In this document: positions 39,127 to 48,511 of the stretch, piece after piece
Position numbering within the stretch: position 1 is the first letter of the stretch
How the letters are laid out: every line of letters starts with the position of its first letter
From: Flavobacteriales bacterium
GTDB taxonomy: Bacteria; Bacteroidota; Bacteroidia; Flavobacteriales_D; Crocinitomicaceae
DNA length: 64,000 nt
Direction: 5' to 3'
Assembly (NCBI GenBank): GCA_947497485.1
Contig: CANMHB010000004.1
Coordinates: 1-64,000 of the forward strand
The notes under the pieces: generated by a model
Database searches by the model: none
Told to the model about the DNA's origin: nothing
The model's input: only the letters and a program-made list of their open reading frames with translations
Program-made: the position numbers and the translations under genes

Positions 39127-41570
39127 TTCTTTTTAATTTTTTTCCAGATTCTTAAATGTAAAGGTATGTCGTCTTCATCATCTGTATAATATCCAGAATC
39201 ATAACCATAACCATAACCATAACCATAACCATATCCATATCCATATCCATATCCATACCCATATCCATAACCATATCCGTAACCATAAAATGATCTACCT
39301 GTTTCAACACCATTCAAAATTATATTCAGGTTTTCAAGTTTTTGAACATTTAATAATTCTTCTACGCGCTGAACGAAAACTCTTTTAGAATAATTTGCTT
39401 TGAATACATAGAGCGGTATATCTGCATTTGCGAGAATTTCAATACCATCTGAAACAATTCCAACAGGTGGGTTATCAATCATGACTACATCATAAATTTG
39501 TTTTAATTGTTCCAATATCTTCTTAAACTCATCACTCTGAATAAGTTCTGATGGATTTGGAGGAATTGGCCCTGCAGTGATATAGTGTAAATTTGTTAAA
39601 TGAGATTTCCTAATTACATTTTCTATACTTGTCATTCCAGATATTACGCTGCTCATCCCATCGATGTTCTCAGCGCTAAAACCATAATGGACTTTAGGTT
39701 TTCTTAAATCTAAATCGATTACGACTGTTTTTTTTCCGCCTGCTGCAATTAATCCCGCCAAGTTCAATATTACAAATGTTTTACCTTCTCCTGAAATGGA
39801 TGAAGAAACGGCAATAACTTTTGCATCCTTATTGATAAAACTCATGTTAGATCTAATGCTTCTGATAGCTTCTGCAAGCCGCGATTTTGAGGCCTCCGTT
39901 ACAACAACTTGGGAATATTTCATCTTTTTCTTGTAAAGCGGAACAGCACCCAAGAAATTTGTTTTTTGCGGAAGAATTTTTTGTAAATCTGGAACACTTG
40001 TGATTTCGTTATATGTTAAATACCGCCAAACCAAAAGTGCGATACCAAGAAGAAAACCGAAAATAATTGACACCATGTAAATAAGTCTTTTGTTGGGACT
40101 TAATGGTGAATCAGGAATAAGTGGAGGCGATAAAATACGATTAGAGGAAGAATAACCGGCATTTGAAAGTTCATAAGATACTTTTTTCTCTGTAAATAAA
40201 GTGAAATAGCGATTATTTAATTCCTCCATATATTTCAATTTATTATACTCTATCGTTTTTTCTGGAAGGATATAATAATTGGCTTCCGTTTCGTTTAGGG
40301 TTGTCACCAATAAGTTTTTATCACTCAAAAGTCGATCTTCAATAATCTTCATACTTTTTTTAATTGATGAAATTCTAAATTGAATTTTTGAGGTTGCATT
40401 CTTAATTTGATTGTTATCAGGTGTTAAATCTTTTAGTAATTCTTCTTTTAGTTCCAAAAGTTTGTTTAAATCTTCAATTTGTTTAATTAACGATCCTTCA
40501 AAACTTCTCTTCCCAATCATTTCAGGGATCATTTTGTAAAGGTCTACGCGATTAGGATCCAATTTTATTTTGTCAGCCACCATGTAAAGTGTAGTCAACT
40601 CCTCGTCGATTTGAAGAATTTTTTCGGAGATGTTTGACATTTTTTCCATCAATTCTTTTCCGATTCCTTCGGGATTCGGAATTTTCTCACGTTTCTGTAG
40701 ATCTGAAATCTCAGCTCTAGACTTTTTAAGAACTTCAGAAAGAGAATCGAGTTGTGAATTAATAAAATCAATTGTTTTATTTGAGTTCGTTTTTTTGGCT
40801 TGTTCTTGGTATTCAAAATAGGAATAAAGCAGCGAAGAAACAATATCTCTGCACATTTTCGGATTATAATGATCGTAAGTAATCTGTATGGTTTTCGCAT
40901 TTGGATCCAGAGCTAAAACAACCAAATTAGATTTGATATCATTTAGAATTCGATTTTGATTGTTGAATTGAAAATATAGCTTATTGCTTAAACAAGCCTC
41001 TTTAAATTCATTATAATACGGGACTTTCAAAAAAACATTGAAATCTGAATTTGAAATGTTACTATTTGGTTTTCCATAAGCTTTTCTTAAATTACCATTT
41101 TTCAAATAAACCAAACAGACATTTCCATGGACTAATGTAATATCAATTCTTGTTCCACATAAGCTTGAATCAATTAATTTATTAGGGATGACTTCAAAAC
41201 TTGACTGTTTATATAAATCTTTCGTTAATAATTTCCCTTCTGAAAATAAATTGACGTTTAAATTTAATTTTTTGATCGCCTCATGCATTAAGAAATCAGA
41301 GCTTAAAAATTCAACTTCTTGAGAAATATTCGCTCCCTGACTTGTTTTCGTAACATCGCCGAGAACTTGACCAACCTTGTCCTCTTCTACAATTTGTAGA
41401 ACAGCACTTGATTCATATAATGGTTTTGTGTAGCGCAAATAAACAAACGCAATGGAACATAATAGAAAAACGATGAAAAAAGGAGCTTTCCAATGACGTT
41501 TTAAAATAATCCCAATAATAAGTGGATTAAATTCTTTATTGATTACTAATTTTTTTTCCTGAGTTGCCAA
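39093..41570 (-). CDS. Polysaccharide co-polymerase / tyrosine autokinase (Wzc-like) with (GY)14 C-terminal tract
   Basis: Wzz-like N-terminus; kinase AVSSSISGEGKTFVILNLAGLIAAGGKKTVVIDLDLRKPKVH, YDVVMIDNPPVGIVSDG; C-terminal SFYGYGYGYG...; apparent TTG start. Confidence 0.93.
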   Translation of the reverse strand: MATQEKKLVINKEFNPLIIGIILKRHWKAPFFIVFLLCSIAFVYLRYTKPLYESSAVLQIVEEDKVGQVLGDVTKTSQGANISQEVEFLSSDFLMHEAIKKLNLNVNLFSEGKLLTKDLYKQSSFEVIPNKLIDSSLCGTRIDITLVHGNVCLVYLKNGNLRKAYGKPNSNISNSDFNVFLKVPYYNEFKEACLSNKLYFQFNNQNRILNDIKSNLVVLALDPNAKTIQITYDHYNPKMCRDIVSSLLYSYFEYQEQAKKTNSNKTIDFINSQLDSLSEVLKKSRAEISDLQKREKIPNPEGIGKELMEKMSNISEKILQIDEELTTLYMVADKIKLDPNRVDLYKMIPEMIGKRSFEGSLIKQIEDLNKLLELKEELLKDLTPDNNQIKNATSKIQFRISSIKKSMKIIEDRLLSDKNLLVTTLNETEANYYILPEKTIEYNKLKYMEELNNRYFTLFTEKKVSYELSNAGYSSSNRILSPPLIPDSPLSPNKRLIYMVSIIFGFLLGIALLVWRYLTYNEITSVPDLQKILPQKTNFLGAVPLYKKKMKYSQVVVTEASKSRLAEAIRSIRSNMSFINKDAKVIAVSSSISGEGKTFVILNLAGLIAAGGKKTVVIDLDLRKPKVHYGFSAENIDGMSSVISGMTSIENVIRKSHLTNLHYITAGPIPPNPSELIQSDEFKKILEQLKQIYDVVMIDNPPVGIVSDGIEILANADIPLYVFKANYSKRVFVQRVEELLNVQKLENLNIILNGVETGRSFYGYGYGYGYGYGYGYGYGYGYGYGYGYGYDSGYYTDDEDDIPLHLRIWKKIKKKWSLKKKKSKD
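39201..39284 (-). repeat. Hexanucleotide tandem repeat (14 units of ATAACC/ATATCC-like) encoding (Gly-Tyr)14
   Basis: Consecutive hexamers counted directly: 5x ataacc, 4x atatcc, ataccc, atatcc, ataacc, atatcc, gtaacc. Confidence 0.95.
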
Positions 41571-41572
41571 GT

Positions 41573-42349
41573 TTATTTTTGAATAAAGGTTAGTAAAGCC
41601 AAAGAGGTTGTAAATAAACTAAGCCAAGGACCAACCTCAGCTAAAAAGGAAGAGGCTAGTTTCGGTTTGAAGTCAATATAAATATAGTCATTACTCTGCA
41701 CAATCATCTCTGCTTGTTTCATTCCGTGAATTGTGGAAAGGTCAATTTTATAGACTTCCCTTTTATTATTAACCTTACGAATTAGTTTTATGGAATTGGC
41801 TTTGGCATCATCCGATAACCCTCCAGAAAGAGCTATAGCTTCCAAAAGTGTAGTATTCAGATTGCTTAATGTTACTACTTGCGCTCTTCCGCGGCCGTTA
41901 AATAATACTACGCGCTGGTTGGTTAACTTTATTTGAACAAAAGGTTCGATATAGTCTTTTGATAAAATTTTTGTTAACGTGTCTTTTAAATCGATAACGG
42001 ACATTCCTTGAACTTTAATTATACCAATTACTGGTAATTCAGTAGTTCCATCTGTTCTCACCAAATAATCCTGAATTATATTAGTTTGAAGAAAAGTTTG
42101 ACCATCAACTCCCTTTACACCAGATATACCGGTTATTAATTTCTCTCCATTATTAGTAGAGAATAAAAAACTAAAACGATCGCCAGGTCCCATAATGTAA
42201 TCCTGAGAAGGTTTCAAAGGCAAAGAGTCAAATTGAAAATTTTCTCCTTTTGGAATTTTAAAAAGAACATTACTATTGATGTTGGCGCAAGAATAAAGAA
42301 ATAGACCAAGAAACAAATAAAAGCAATATGTTAAAGTTCGAGCGATCAT
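41573..42349 (-). CDS. Polysaccharide export (Wza-like) lipoprotein
   Basis: LFLYSCANINSN lipobox; YIMGPGDRFSFLFSTNNG...YLVRTDGTTELPVIGIIKVQGMSVIDLKDTLTKIL; SLBB-like second half. Confidence 0.92.
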   Translation of the reverse strand: MIARTLTYCFYLFLGLFLYSCANINSNVLFKIPKGENFQFDSLPLKPSQDYIMGPGDRFSFLFSTNNGEKLITGISGVKGVDGQTFLQTNIIQDYLVRTDGTTELPVIGIIKVQGMSVIDLKDTLTKILSKDYIEPFVQIKLTNQRVVLFNGRGRAQVVTLSNLNTTLLEAIALSGGLSDDAKANSIKLIRKVNNKREVYKIDLSTIHGMKQAEMIVQSNDYIYIDFKPKLASSFLAEVGPWLSLFTTSLALLTFIQK

Positions 42350-43533
42350 TTCTTGCCTTTTATTAAATTTTCGTAATAAGATTCCATGTCTTTAACCAAT
42401 CTTGTGTAATGAAAATTATCTTTTACGAAAGACCATCCATTTTGTGACAATTTTTTGCGATTTTTTTCATCTTCAATTAACAAAAGTAATTTTTCAGCGA
42501 AAATTTCAGCATTATTTTTAGGAACAATGTAACCTGTTTCATTATTTTTAACAATATCTCTAACTCCTCCAACATCAGTGGTTATGATTGGAATGTTACA
42601 AGCTTGGGCTTCAATAAGGCTTACGGGAGTGCCTTCGTTATTGGAAGTCAAACAAATAATATCCATTCCAGCGTTAAAAGTTTTTATGTCATGAATCCAT
42701 GAAGTCATTCGGATATCAATTTGCTGCCTATCCTTTATTTTTGAAATCTGATTTTCGATGTTTGTCCGTTCTTCACCATCACCGACGATGAAAAAAACGA
42801 TTCGTTTAGTGGACTTGCTTTTTGCAATTTCAATTGCTTCTAAAAATAAGTTATGATTTTTTATTGGGGCTAATCGTCCAATAATTGCTACAGCTATCTG
42901 ATCATTCTCTAGGTTATGCTCTTTTCTTGTTTCAATCCGTTTTTTCTGAATGTCCTCCTGAAATGGATTTAGGTCAAATCCCAATGGAATTACTTCGATT
43001 TTGTTTTTAGGAGCAATATGGAATCGTTCGCTCAATTCATTTTTTTGTTGTTGAGAGATTGCAATAATTCCAGTCGATTGAGAGGCAAGGCGTTTTTCAA
43101 TTCTTCGAAAAATCTCAGATTTTATTTTACCAAAATAAGAATGTAAAACATGACCATGAAATGTATGAACAATGACAGGAACCTTACAGTCGAAAGCAGC
43201 CTTTCTTCCTAAAGCTCCAGCCTTTGCAGCATGCGTATGAACAATGTCAGGCTGAAATTCACGAATAATTGCCTTTATTTTTTTTAAAGCTTTTCGATCT
43301 GATAAAAAGTTAGGATTGCGTTTTAATTCAGGAATTAAAATTGGTTTAACACCATACTCGTCTAGAATATGTAAGGAGTCAGCTTCTCCATCCTCAGGCA
43401 AGCCCCCAATTAGCAATGTTTCAAATTTGTCAGATAAAAATCGTGTTAAAAATGTGGCATTATAAGTTGGTCCACCAATATTGAATCGATTAATAATTCG
43501 CAATATTTTTATCTTTCTCTCAATTGCAGGCAT
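42346..43533 (-). CDS. Glycosyltransferase family 4 protein
   Basis: RFNIGGPTYNATFLTRFL, DIVHTHAAKAGALGRKAAF, VAIIGRLAPIKNHNLFLEAIE, CLTSNNEGTPVSLIEAQACNIPIITTDVGGVRDIV. Confidence 0.94.
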   Translation of the reverse strand: MPAIERKIKILRIINRFNIGGPTYNATFLTRFLSDKFETLLIGGLPEDGEADSLHILDEYGVKPILIPELKRNPNFLSDRKALKKIKAIIREFQPDIVHTHAAKAGALGRKAAFDCKVPVIVHTFHGHVLHSYFGKIKSEIFRRIEKRLASQSTGIIAISQQQKNELSERFHIAPKNKIEVIPLGFDLNPFQEDIQKKRIETRKEHNLENDQIAVAIIGRLAPIKNHNLFLEAIEIAKSKSTKRIVFFIVGDGEERTNIENQISKIKDRQQIDIRMTSWIHDIKTFNAGMDIICLTSNNEGTPVSLIEAQACNIPIITTDVGGVRDIVKNNETGYIVPKNNAEIFAEKLLLLIEDEKNRKKLSQNGWSFVKDNFHYTRLVKDMESYYENLIKGKK

Positions 43534-43631
43534 GGAGTAAATAGTTTGTTGGTTGAATTTTGTTTAAAAATATCCTTATTAGGTCATTACTTACTATCAA
43601 CTTTTTGGCAATTTTGTTGAAATATTAAAAC

Positions 43632-45080
43632 ATGCAAATTTACAGTTTTTTAATTTCATTTTTCCTTGTTTTTGCGGCCTTTTCTCAAAATATTGTTGAA
43701 AAATCTGTATATACGTTTCAAAAGGATCCAGTAAACAAAAAAGGAACAATCAGTTTTTTAGCAATTGATTTGCAAACTGGTGAAAAAATTGCTGAGTTAA
43801 ATCCAAATAAGGCCATAACCTGTGCTTCAACTACAAAATTATTTTCAACCGCTACAGCTATTGAAGTTCTCGGTAAAGATAAGAGAACACAAACGCGTTT
43901 TTATTATTCAGGAGAATTGAACTCCAAGGGTGAACTTCTTGGAGATATTTGGATACGGGGTGGTGGTGATGTTTCGCTTGGAAGCAAATATTTTTCGAAA
44001 GAGTCCAAAGAGTTAGAATTTCTCAATTCGTGGGCTGATTCTTTGCAGAAAAGAGGAATTAAAAAAATAAAAGGTTCCGTGATTGCCGATGGCTCTGAAT
44101 TTGGATATAATGGCACGCCAAATGGTTGGCATGAGGGAGATATTGGGAATTACTATGGAGCCTTTGCTGCTGGCTTGAATTTCTATGACAATACGATTAA
44201 AATGTTTTTTAAAACAGGAAGCGTGGGTTCTAAAACGCAATTAGTGGATATTTTTCCAAATGTACCGGGATTGAGTATTTCAAATTCAGTCGTTTCTGCA
44301 AAAGTAGGAGGAGATGATTCATCAATTCAAGGTGTAGCATATTCTCTTAACCGCAAAATTACAGGAAGATTACCCGCAAACCGCGATCGTTTTACCGTTA
44401 AAGGAAGTATGCCCGATCCTGAATCTTTGCTCGCTCATGAGTTTGTGCGTGTTTTAAAAGCAAAAGGTATTGAAGTTTCAGGTGGCGACAAGGCATTTCG
44501 ATTAAGTAAAATTCAAAAAGCGAATTATGATGAATTGAAATTTTTGTTTGCACAAGAGAGTAAAACAGTTCAAGAAATTGCATATTGGACAAATGTCAAA
44601 AGCGTTAATTTATTTGCGGAAGGACTTCTCAATTGGCTTGGATATAATTCAAATGGTGATGGTTCAACTGAATCAGGTTTGAAAGTGGTGAGGGAATATT
44701 GGAAAGGTAAGATCAACGATGCTGGTCTAGTTTTGAATGATGGTTCTGGATTATCAAGGCAGAATGCAATAAGCGCTCAACATTTTTGTGATTTATTAAA
44801 ATATATGACGACTTCGCCCAACTATGAAATATTTCGCAGTACTTTTCCTTTAGCTGGAAAATCAGGGACAATTTCAACACTTTGCAAAGGTGCTGCTGGT
44901 GAAGGCAGGGTAAATGCAAAAAGTGGAACATTAAAAAACATCAAGGCATTTTCTGGTTATGTAGATTCAAAAAGTGGAAAGAAAATTGCTTTTGCTCTTA
45001 TTGTAAATAATTTTAGCTGTTCATCAAATGAGATAACTTCAAAGATGGAGAAAGTCTTAAATGCATTGGCAGAATATTAG
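43632..45080 (+). CDS. dacB: D-alanyl-D-alanine carboxypeptidase/endopeptidase (PBP4 / DacB family)
   Basis: ITCASTTKLFSTATAIEVLG (SxxK: STTK), NDGSGLSRQNAISA (SxN-like region), VNAKSGTLKNIKAFSGYV (KSGT). Confidence 0.93.
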   Translation: MQIYSFLISFFLVFAAFSQNIVEKSVYTFQKDPVNKKGTISFLAIDLQTGEKIAELNPNKAITCASTTKLFSTATAIEVLGKDKRTQTRFYYSGELNSKGELLGDIWIRGGGDVSLGSKYFSKESKELEFLNSWADSLQKRGIKKIKGSVIADGSEFGYNGTPNGWHEGDIGNYYGAFAAGLNFYDNTIKMFFKTGSVGSKTQLVDIFPNVPGLSISNSVVSAKVGGDDSSIQGVAYSLNRKITGRLPANRDRFTVKGSMPDPESLLAHEFVRVLKAKGIEVSGGDKAFRLSKIQKANYDELKFLFAQESKTVQEIAYWTNVKSVNLFAEGLLNWLGYNSNGDGSTESGLKVVREYWKGKINDAGLVLNDGSGLSRQNAISAQHFCDLLKYMTTSPNYEIFRSTFPLAGKSGTISTLCKGAAGEGRVNAKSGTLKNIKAFSGYVDSKSGKKIAFALIVNNFSCSSNEITSKMEKVLNALAEY

Positions 45081-46045
45081 ATTCCTAATTCTGTTTCAAT
45101 TATTTCCTTCCAAAATTGTTGAATCGATATACCTTGACAAGCAAGCATTTGAGGAACAATACTTGCGGCTGAAAATCCAGGAGTTGTATTTACTTCTATA
45201 ACATAGGGTTCGTCACCGACAATCATAAAATCTATTCGCGCAATTGATTTCAATTGAAGTAATTCATAAATATACTTAGATCTATTTTGAACTTTGTTTT
45301 TTATTTCATCGGTAACGCGTGCTGGAGTAATTTCTTGGGATTTTCCATTGTATTTGGCATCATAATCAAAAAACTCATTTTCAGAGGCTATTTCGGTTAA
45401 AGGAAGAGCCTGAAGTCCATTTTTGTTTCTATAAACACCACATGTAACTTCGATACCATCTAAAAAAGATTCAATCACAGTTGTACCACCTTCTTTAAAA
45501 GATTTTATTAAAGCGTCTTGTAATTCTGATTTTTGTTTCACTTTTGAAATTCCATAACTAGAACCGGAATCTGAAGGTTTCACGAATACCGGAAGTCCCA
45601 ACTCATCGATAATTTGCTCGTTCGAAAATTCATCAATTGTTCTCAGGAAAAGGGAATTAGCAACAGGGATTTTGAAAGATTTTAAAAATTGATTACAATA
45701 CCATTTATCAAATGAAAGCGCAGAAGATAAAACCCCTGAATTTACATAAGGAATTCCTTTTAAATCGAGAAGTGCTTGAATTTTACCATTTTCGCCTGGA
45801 TTACCATGAATATATACAATTCCAAAATCTATTTTTGTTAGCTCTCCTTCAAATTCATAAGAAAAGGTGTTTAAATCAAAGTTCACTGAAAAATTTTCAT
45901 ATTCAACTCGCCAATTTTCACGATCAACGATGATTTTGAAAATTCTAAATTCAATTGGGAAATGCTTTATAATTGTATCGGCGCTTTTGATTGAAATTTC
46001 AAATTCAGAGGAGTAACCACCACAGAAAATACCAAAATTCTTCAT
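45077..46045 (-). CDS. ddl: D-alanine--D-alanine ligase
   Basis: IFCGGYSSEFEISIKSA, YIHGNPGENGKIQALLDLKGIPYVNSGVLSSALSFDKW, VKPSDSGSSYGISKV, YVIEVNTTPGFS. Confidence 0.95.
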   Translation of the reverse strand: MKNFGIFCGGYSSEFEISIKSADTIIKHFPIEFRIFKIIVDRENWRVEYENFSVNFDLNTFSYEFEGELTKIDFGIVYIHGNPGENGKIQALLDLKGIPYVNSGVLSSALSFDKWYCNQFLKSFKIPVANSLFLRTIDEFSNEQIIDELGLPVFVKPSDSGSSYGISKVKQKSELQDALIKSFKEGGTTVIESFLDGIEVTCGVYRNKNGLQALPLTEIASENEFFDYDAKYNGKSQEITPARVTDEIKNKVQNRSKYIYELLQLKSIARIDFMIVGDEPYVIEVNTTPGFSAASIVPQMLACQGISIQQFWKEIIETELGI

Positions 46046-46161
46046 TGTAATCTTTTGAAAGCTAAATTAAAGAGCTAATAATTAAGATAATTAAGGTGTT
46101 TTGTAAAGTTATTAGCAGTGGAAATGTTAAAACTTTTGTTCAAATAATTATCTTCGCAGCT

Positions 46162-47478
46162 ATGCGTCCCTTATACTTATTTGTTTGGTGGTGTTTGAGT
46201 TATTCTCTTAGGCTCTTTTATAGGCGAATAAAGCTTGTTAACCCCCCGAAATCTTTCTTCGGAAGAACAATATACGTTAGCAACCATGCTGCTTCATTTA
46301 TGGACCCATTAGTAGTTGCTTGTTTTAGAAAGCCTATCGTTTTTTTTATGACGCGATCGGATGTTTTTACTCCCTTGTCTCGTCCGCTTCTATGGTCCGT
46401 TCATATGCTACCGATTTATCGTCAGCTAGATGGCGTGAACACCAAAGAGAAAAATGCTGAGGTTTTTCAGGAATGTTCTAAAGTGCTAAAGGGTAATCGT
46501 AATTTATTGATTTTCGGAGAAGGATTTACGGATGACGTTTTTGTTCGAAGACTTAAGCCAATTAAGAAAGGAGCCGTTCGGATTGGTTTTTCTGCCTTAG
46601 AGTATATGAATTGGTCTGAAAAGGTTTACATAGCGGGTGTTGGATGCAATTACACTGAACCAAATAGAATGCGTAGCGATTTATTGATTTCAACATCTGA
46701 GTCGATTTGCTTGAATGATTATAGATCTGATTATGAGACGAATCCAAACAAGGTTATCTCTGAGTTGACCATTCGAGTTGAAAAATTAATCCAATCGCAA
46801 ATAACGCATGTTGCGAACCCTCATTTGACTGAATTGCATGAAGAAATAATGATTCTAACTCGTAAGGGAATGAATTCAATCTGTTATGATGATAAAATTG
46901 ATTTAACAAGTCGCTTTCGCTATTCCCAAAAGTTAGCTAATTGGATAAATAATGAGTCAACTGAATACCTTGAGCCTTTAAAAGAGCAATCTCGGTATTA
47001 TTTTGAATCTTTGAAAAAAGAAAACCTCACAGACGACGATATTTGGCGAAAAAAAAATAATCAATGGACAGTTTTTTCAGACCTGTTTAAATTTCTACTA
47101 TTGATTCCTTTCACAATTTTAGGAATCTTACATTGTGCATTACCTTATTTAATTGTTAAGCGATTCGTCGAGAAAAAATTCAAGAGATCTGTTTTTTGGG
47201 GCTCCACGAAAATGTTACTGTCAATGATTTTACTAGGTATTCTTAACATACCTTTTGTGTTTATTATTTCTCATTTATTTGAATGTTCCAATTGGATAGG
47301 TTTTTTCTACTATTTGTTAATTGGATTATTCGGATTAAGTTTTTATTTAAGTTTCGTGTGGATTAACCGAATTAACAGGCAGATTCGACTTCAAAAACGC
47401 GACTTAACCTCGGAAATTAATGCAAGAGATGAACTTGAAAAAATATTAGTTCAAACCCTTCCTACAGAATTATTTTGA
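46162..47478 (+). CDS. Lysophospholipid / 1-acyl-glycerol-3-phosphate acyltransferase-like membrane protein
   Basis: [33 protein letters not shown] (acyltransferase HxxxxxD region NHAASFMD), [12 protein letters not shown]-terminal TM helices. Start refined from 46096. Confidence 0.87.
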   Translation: MRPLYLFVWWCLSYSLRLFYRRIKLVNPPKSFFGRTIYVSNHAASFMDPLVVACFRKPIVFFMTRSDVFTPLSRPLLWSVHMLPIYRQLDGVNTKEKNAEVFQECSKVLKGNRNLLIFGEGFTDDVFVRRLKPIKKGAVRIGFSALEYMNWSEKVYIAGVGCNYTEPNRMRSDLLISTSESICLNDYRSDYETNPNKVISELTIRVEKLIQSQITHVANPHLTELHEEIMILTRKGMNSICYDDKIDLTSRFRYSQKLANWINNESTEYLEPLKEQSRYYFESLKKENLTDDDIWRKKNNQWTVFSDLFKFLLLIPFTILGILHCALPYLIVKRFVEKKFKRSVFWGSTKMLLSMILLGILNIPFVFIISHLFECSNWIGFFYYLLIGLFGLSFYLSFVWINRINRQIRLQKRDLTSEINARDELEKILVQTLPTELF

Positions 47479-47512
47479 ACTAACTTTTCTTAATTTTGTT
47501 TTAAAACCAATT

Positions 47513-48394
47513 ATGTCATTTCAGCAAGATATTTTAAAAGATAATGTTCAGCCTAGAGTTAAAAAACCGAACTGGCTTCGCGTTAAATTGCCCACGGGAG
47601 AAAACTATCGAAAAGTTCGTGGTTTAGTTGATCAACATAAATTACATACAATTTGTGAAAGTGGAAGTTGCCCAAACATGGGTGAGTGTTGGGGAGAAGG
47701 AACAGCAACTTTTATGATTTTAGGTAATATTTGCACGCGAAGTTGTGGTTTTTGTGCTGTTCAAACAGGTAAACCTGATGAGGTTGATGAATTTGAGCCC
47801 GGAAGAGTGGCAAATTCAGTAAAAATAATGGGTGTGAAACATGCGGTAATTACCTCTGTAGATCGTGATGATCTAACAGATGGTGGTTCTAGCATTTGGG
47901 CACAAACAATTAGAGCTATCAGAAATCAATCTCCTTCAACAACCCTCGAAACGCTAATTCCTGATTTTGCAGGTAAGTGGGAGAATTTACAAGTAATTAT
48001 AGATGTTGCGCCAGAAATCGTTTCTCACAATTTGGAAACGGTTAGAAGATTGACAAAACAAGTTCGAATTCAAGCTAAATATGATAGAAGTTTGGAGGTT
48101 TTGTTTCGTCTTAAAAAAGGTGGAATGCGCACGAAATCAGGTGTTATGCTCGGTCTAGGAGAATCGAGAGAGGAGGTATTAGAGACAATGACAGATTTGA
48201 GACAAGTAGGGGTTGATATACTTACGTTAGGGCAATATTTGCAGCCAACCCATAAGCATTTGCCTGTAGCGGAATTTATTACCCCAATGCAGTTCGATGA
48301 ATACAAACAAATTGGTCTTGAAATGGGATTTCGTTATGTGGAAAGTGGACCATTGGTTCGATCGTCATATCATGCAGAAAAACATCTTTTTTAA
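47513..48394 (+). CDS. lipA: Lipoyl synthase
   Basis: [41 protein letters not shown]: both LipA Fe-S cysteine motifs. Confidence 0.97.
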   Translation: MSFQQDILKDNVQPRVKKPNWLRVKLPTGENYRKVRGLVDQHKLHTICESGSCPNMGECWGEGTATFMILGNICTRSCGFCAVQTGKPDEVDEFEPGRVANSVKIMGVKHAVITSVDRDDLTDGGSSIWAQTIRAIRNQSPSTTLETLIPDFAGKWENLQVIIDVAPEIVSHNLETVRRLTKQVRIQAKYDRSLEVLFRLKKGGMRTKSGVMLGLGESREEVLETMTDLRQVGVDILTLGQYLQPTHKHLPVAEFITPMQFDEYKQIGLEMGFRYVESGPLVRSSYHAEKHLF

Positions 48395-48511
48395 TCCAAG
48401 CAATTTGTTAAAAAAGTTGATAAAATTGAAAACAAAATGGTAGGAAAGTTTATTAAATGAAATTTTATAATTAATTTGGCAGTTGAATTTATGTATAAAA
48501 AATTCGTTATT

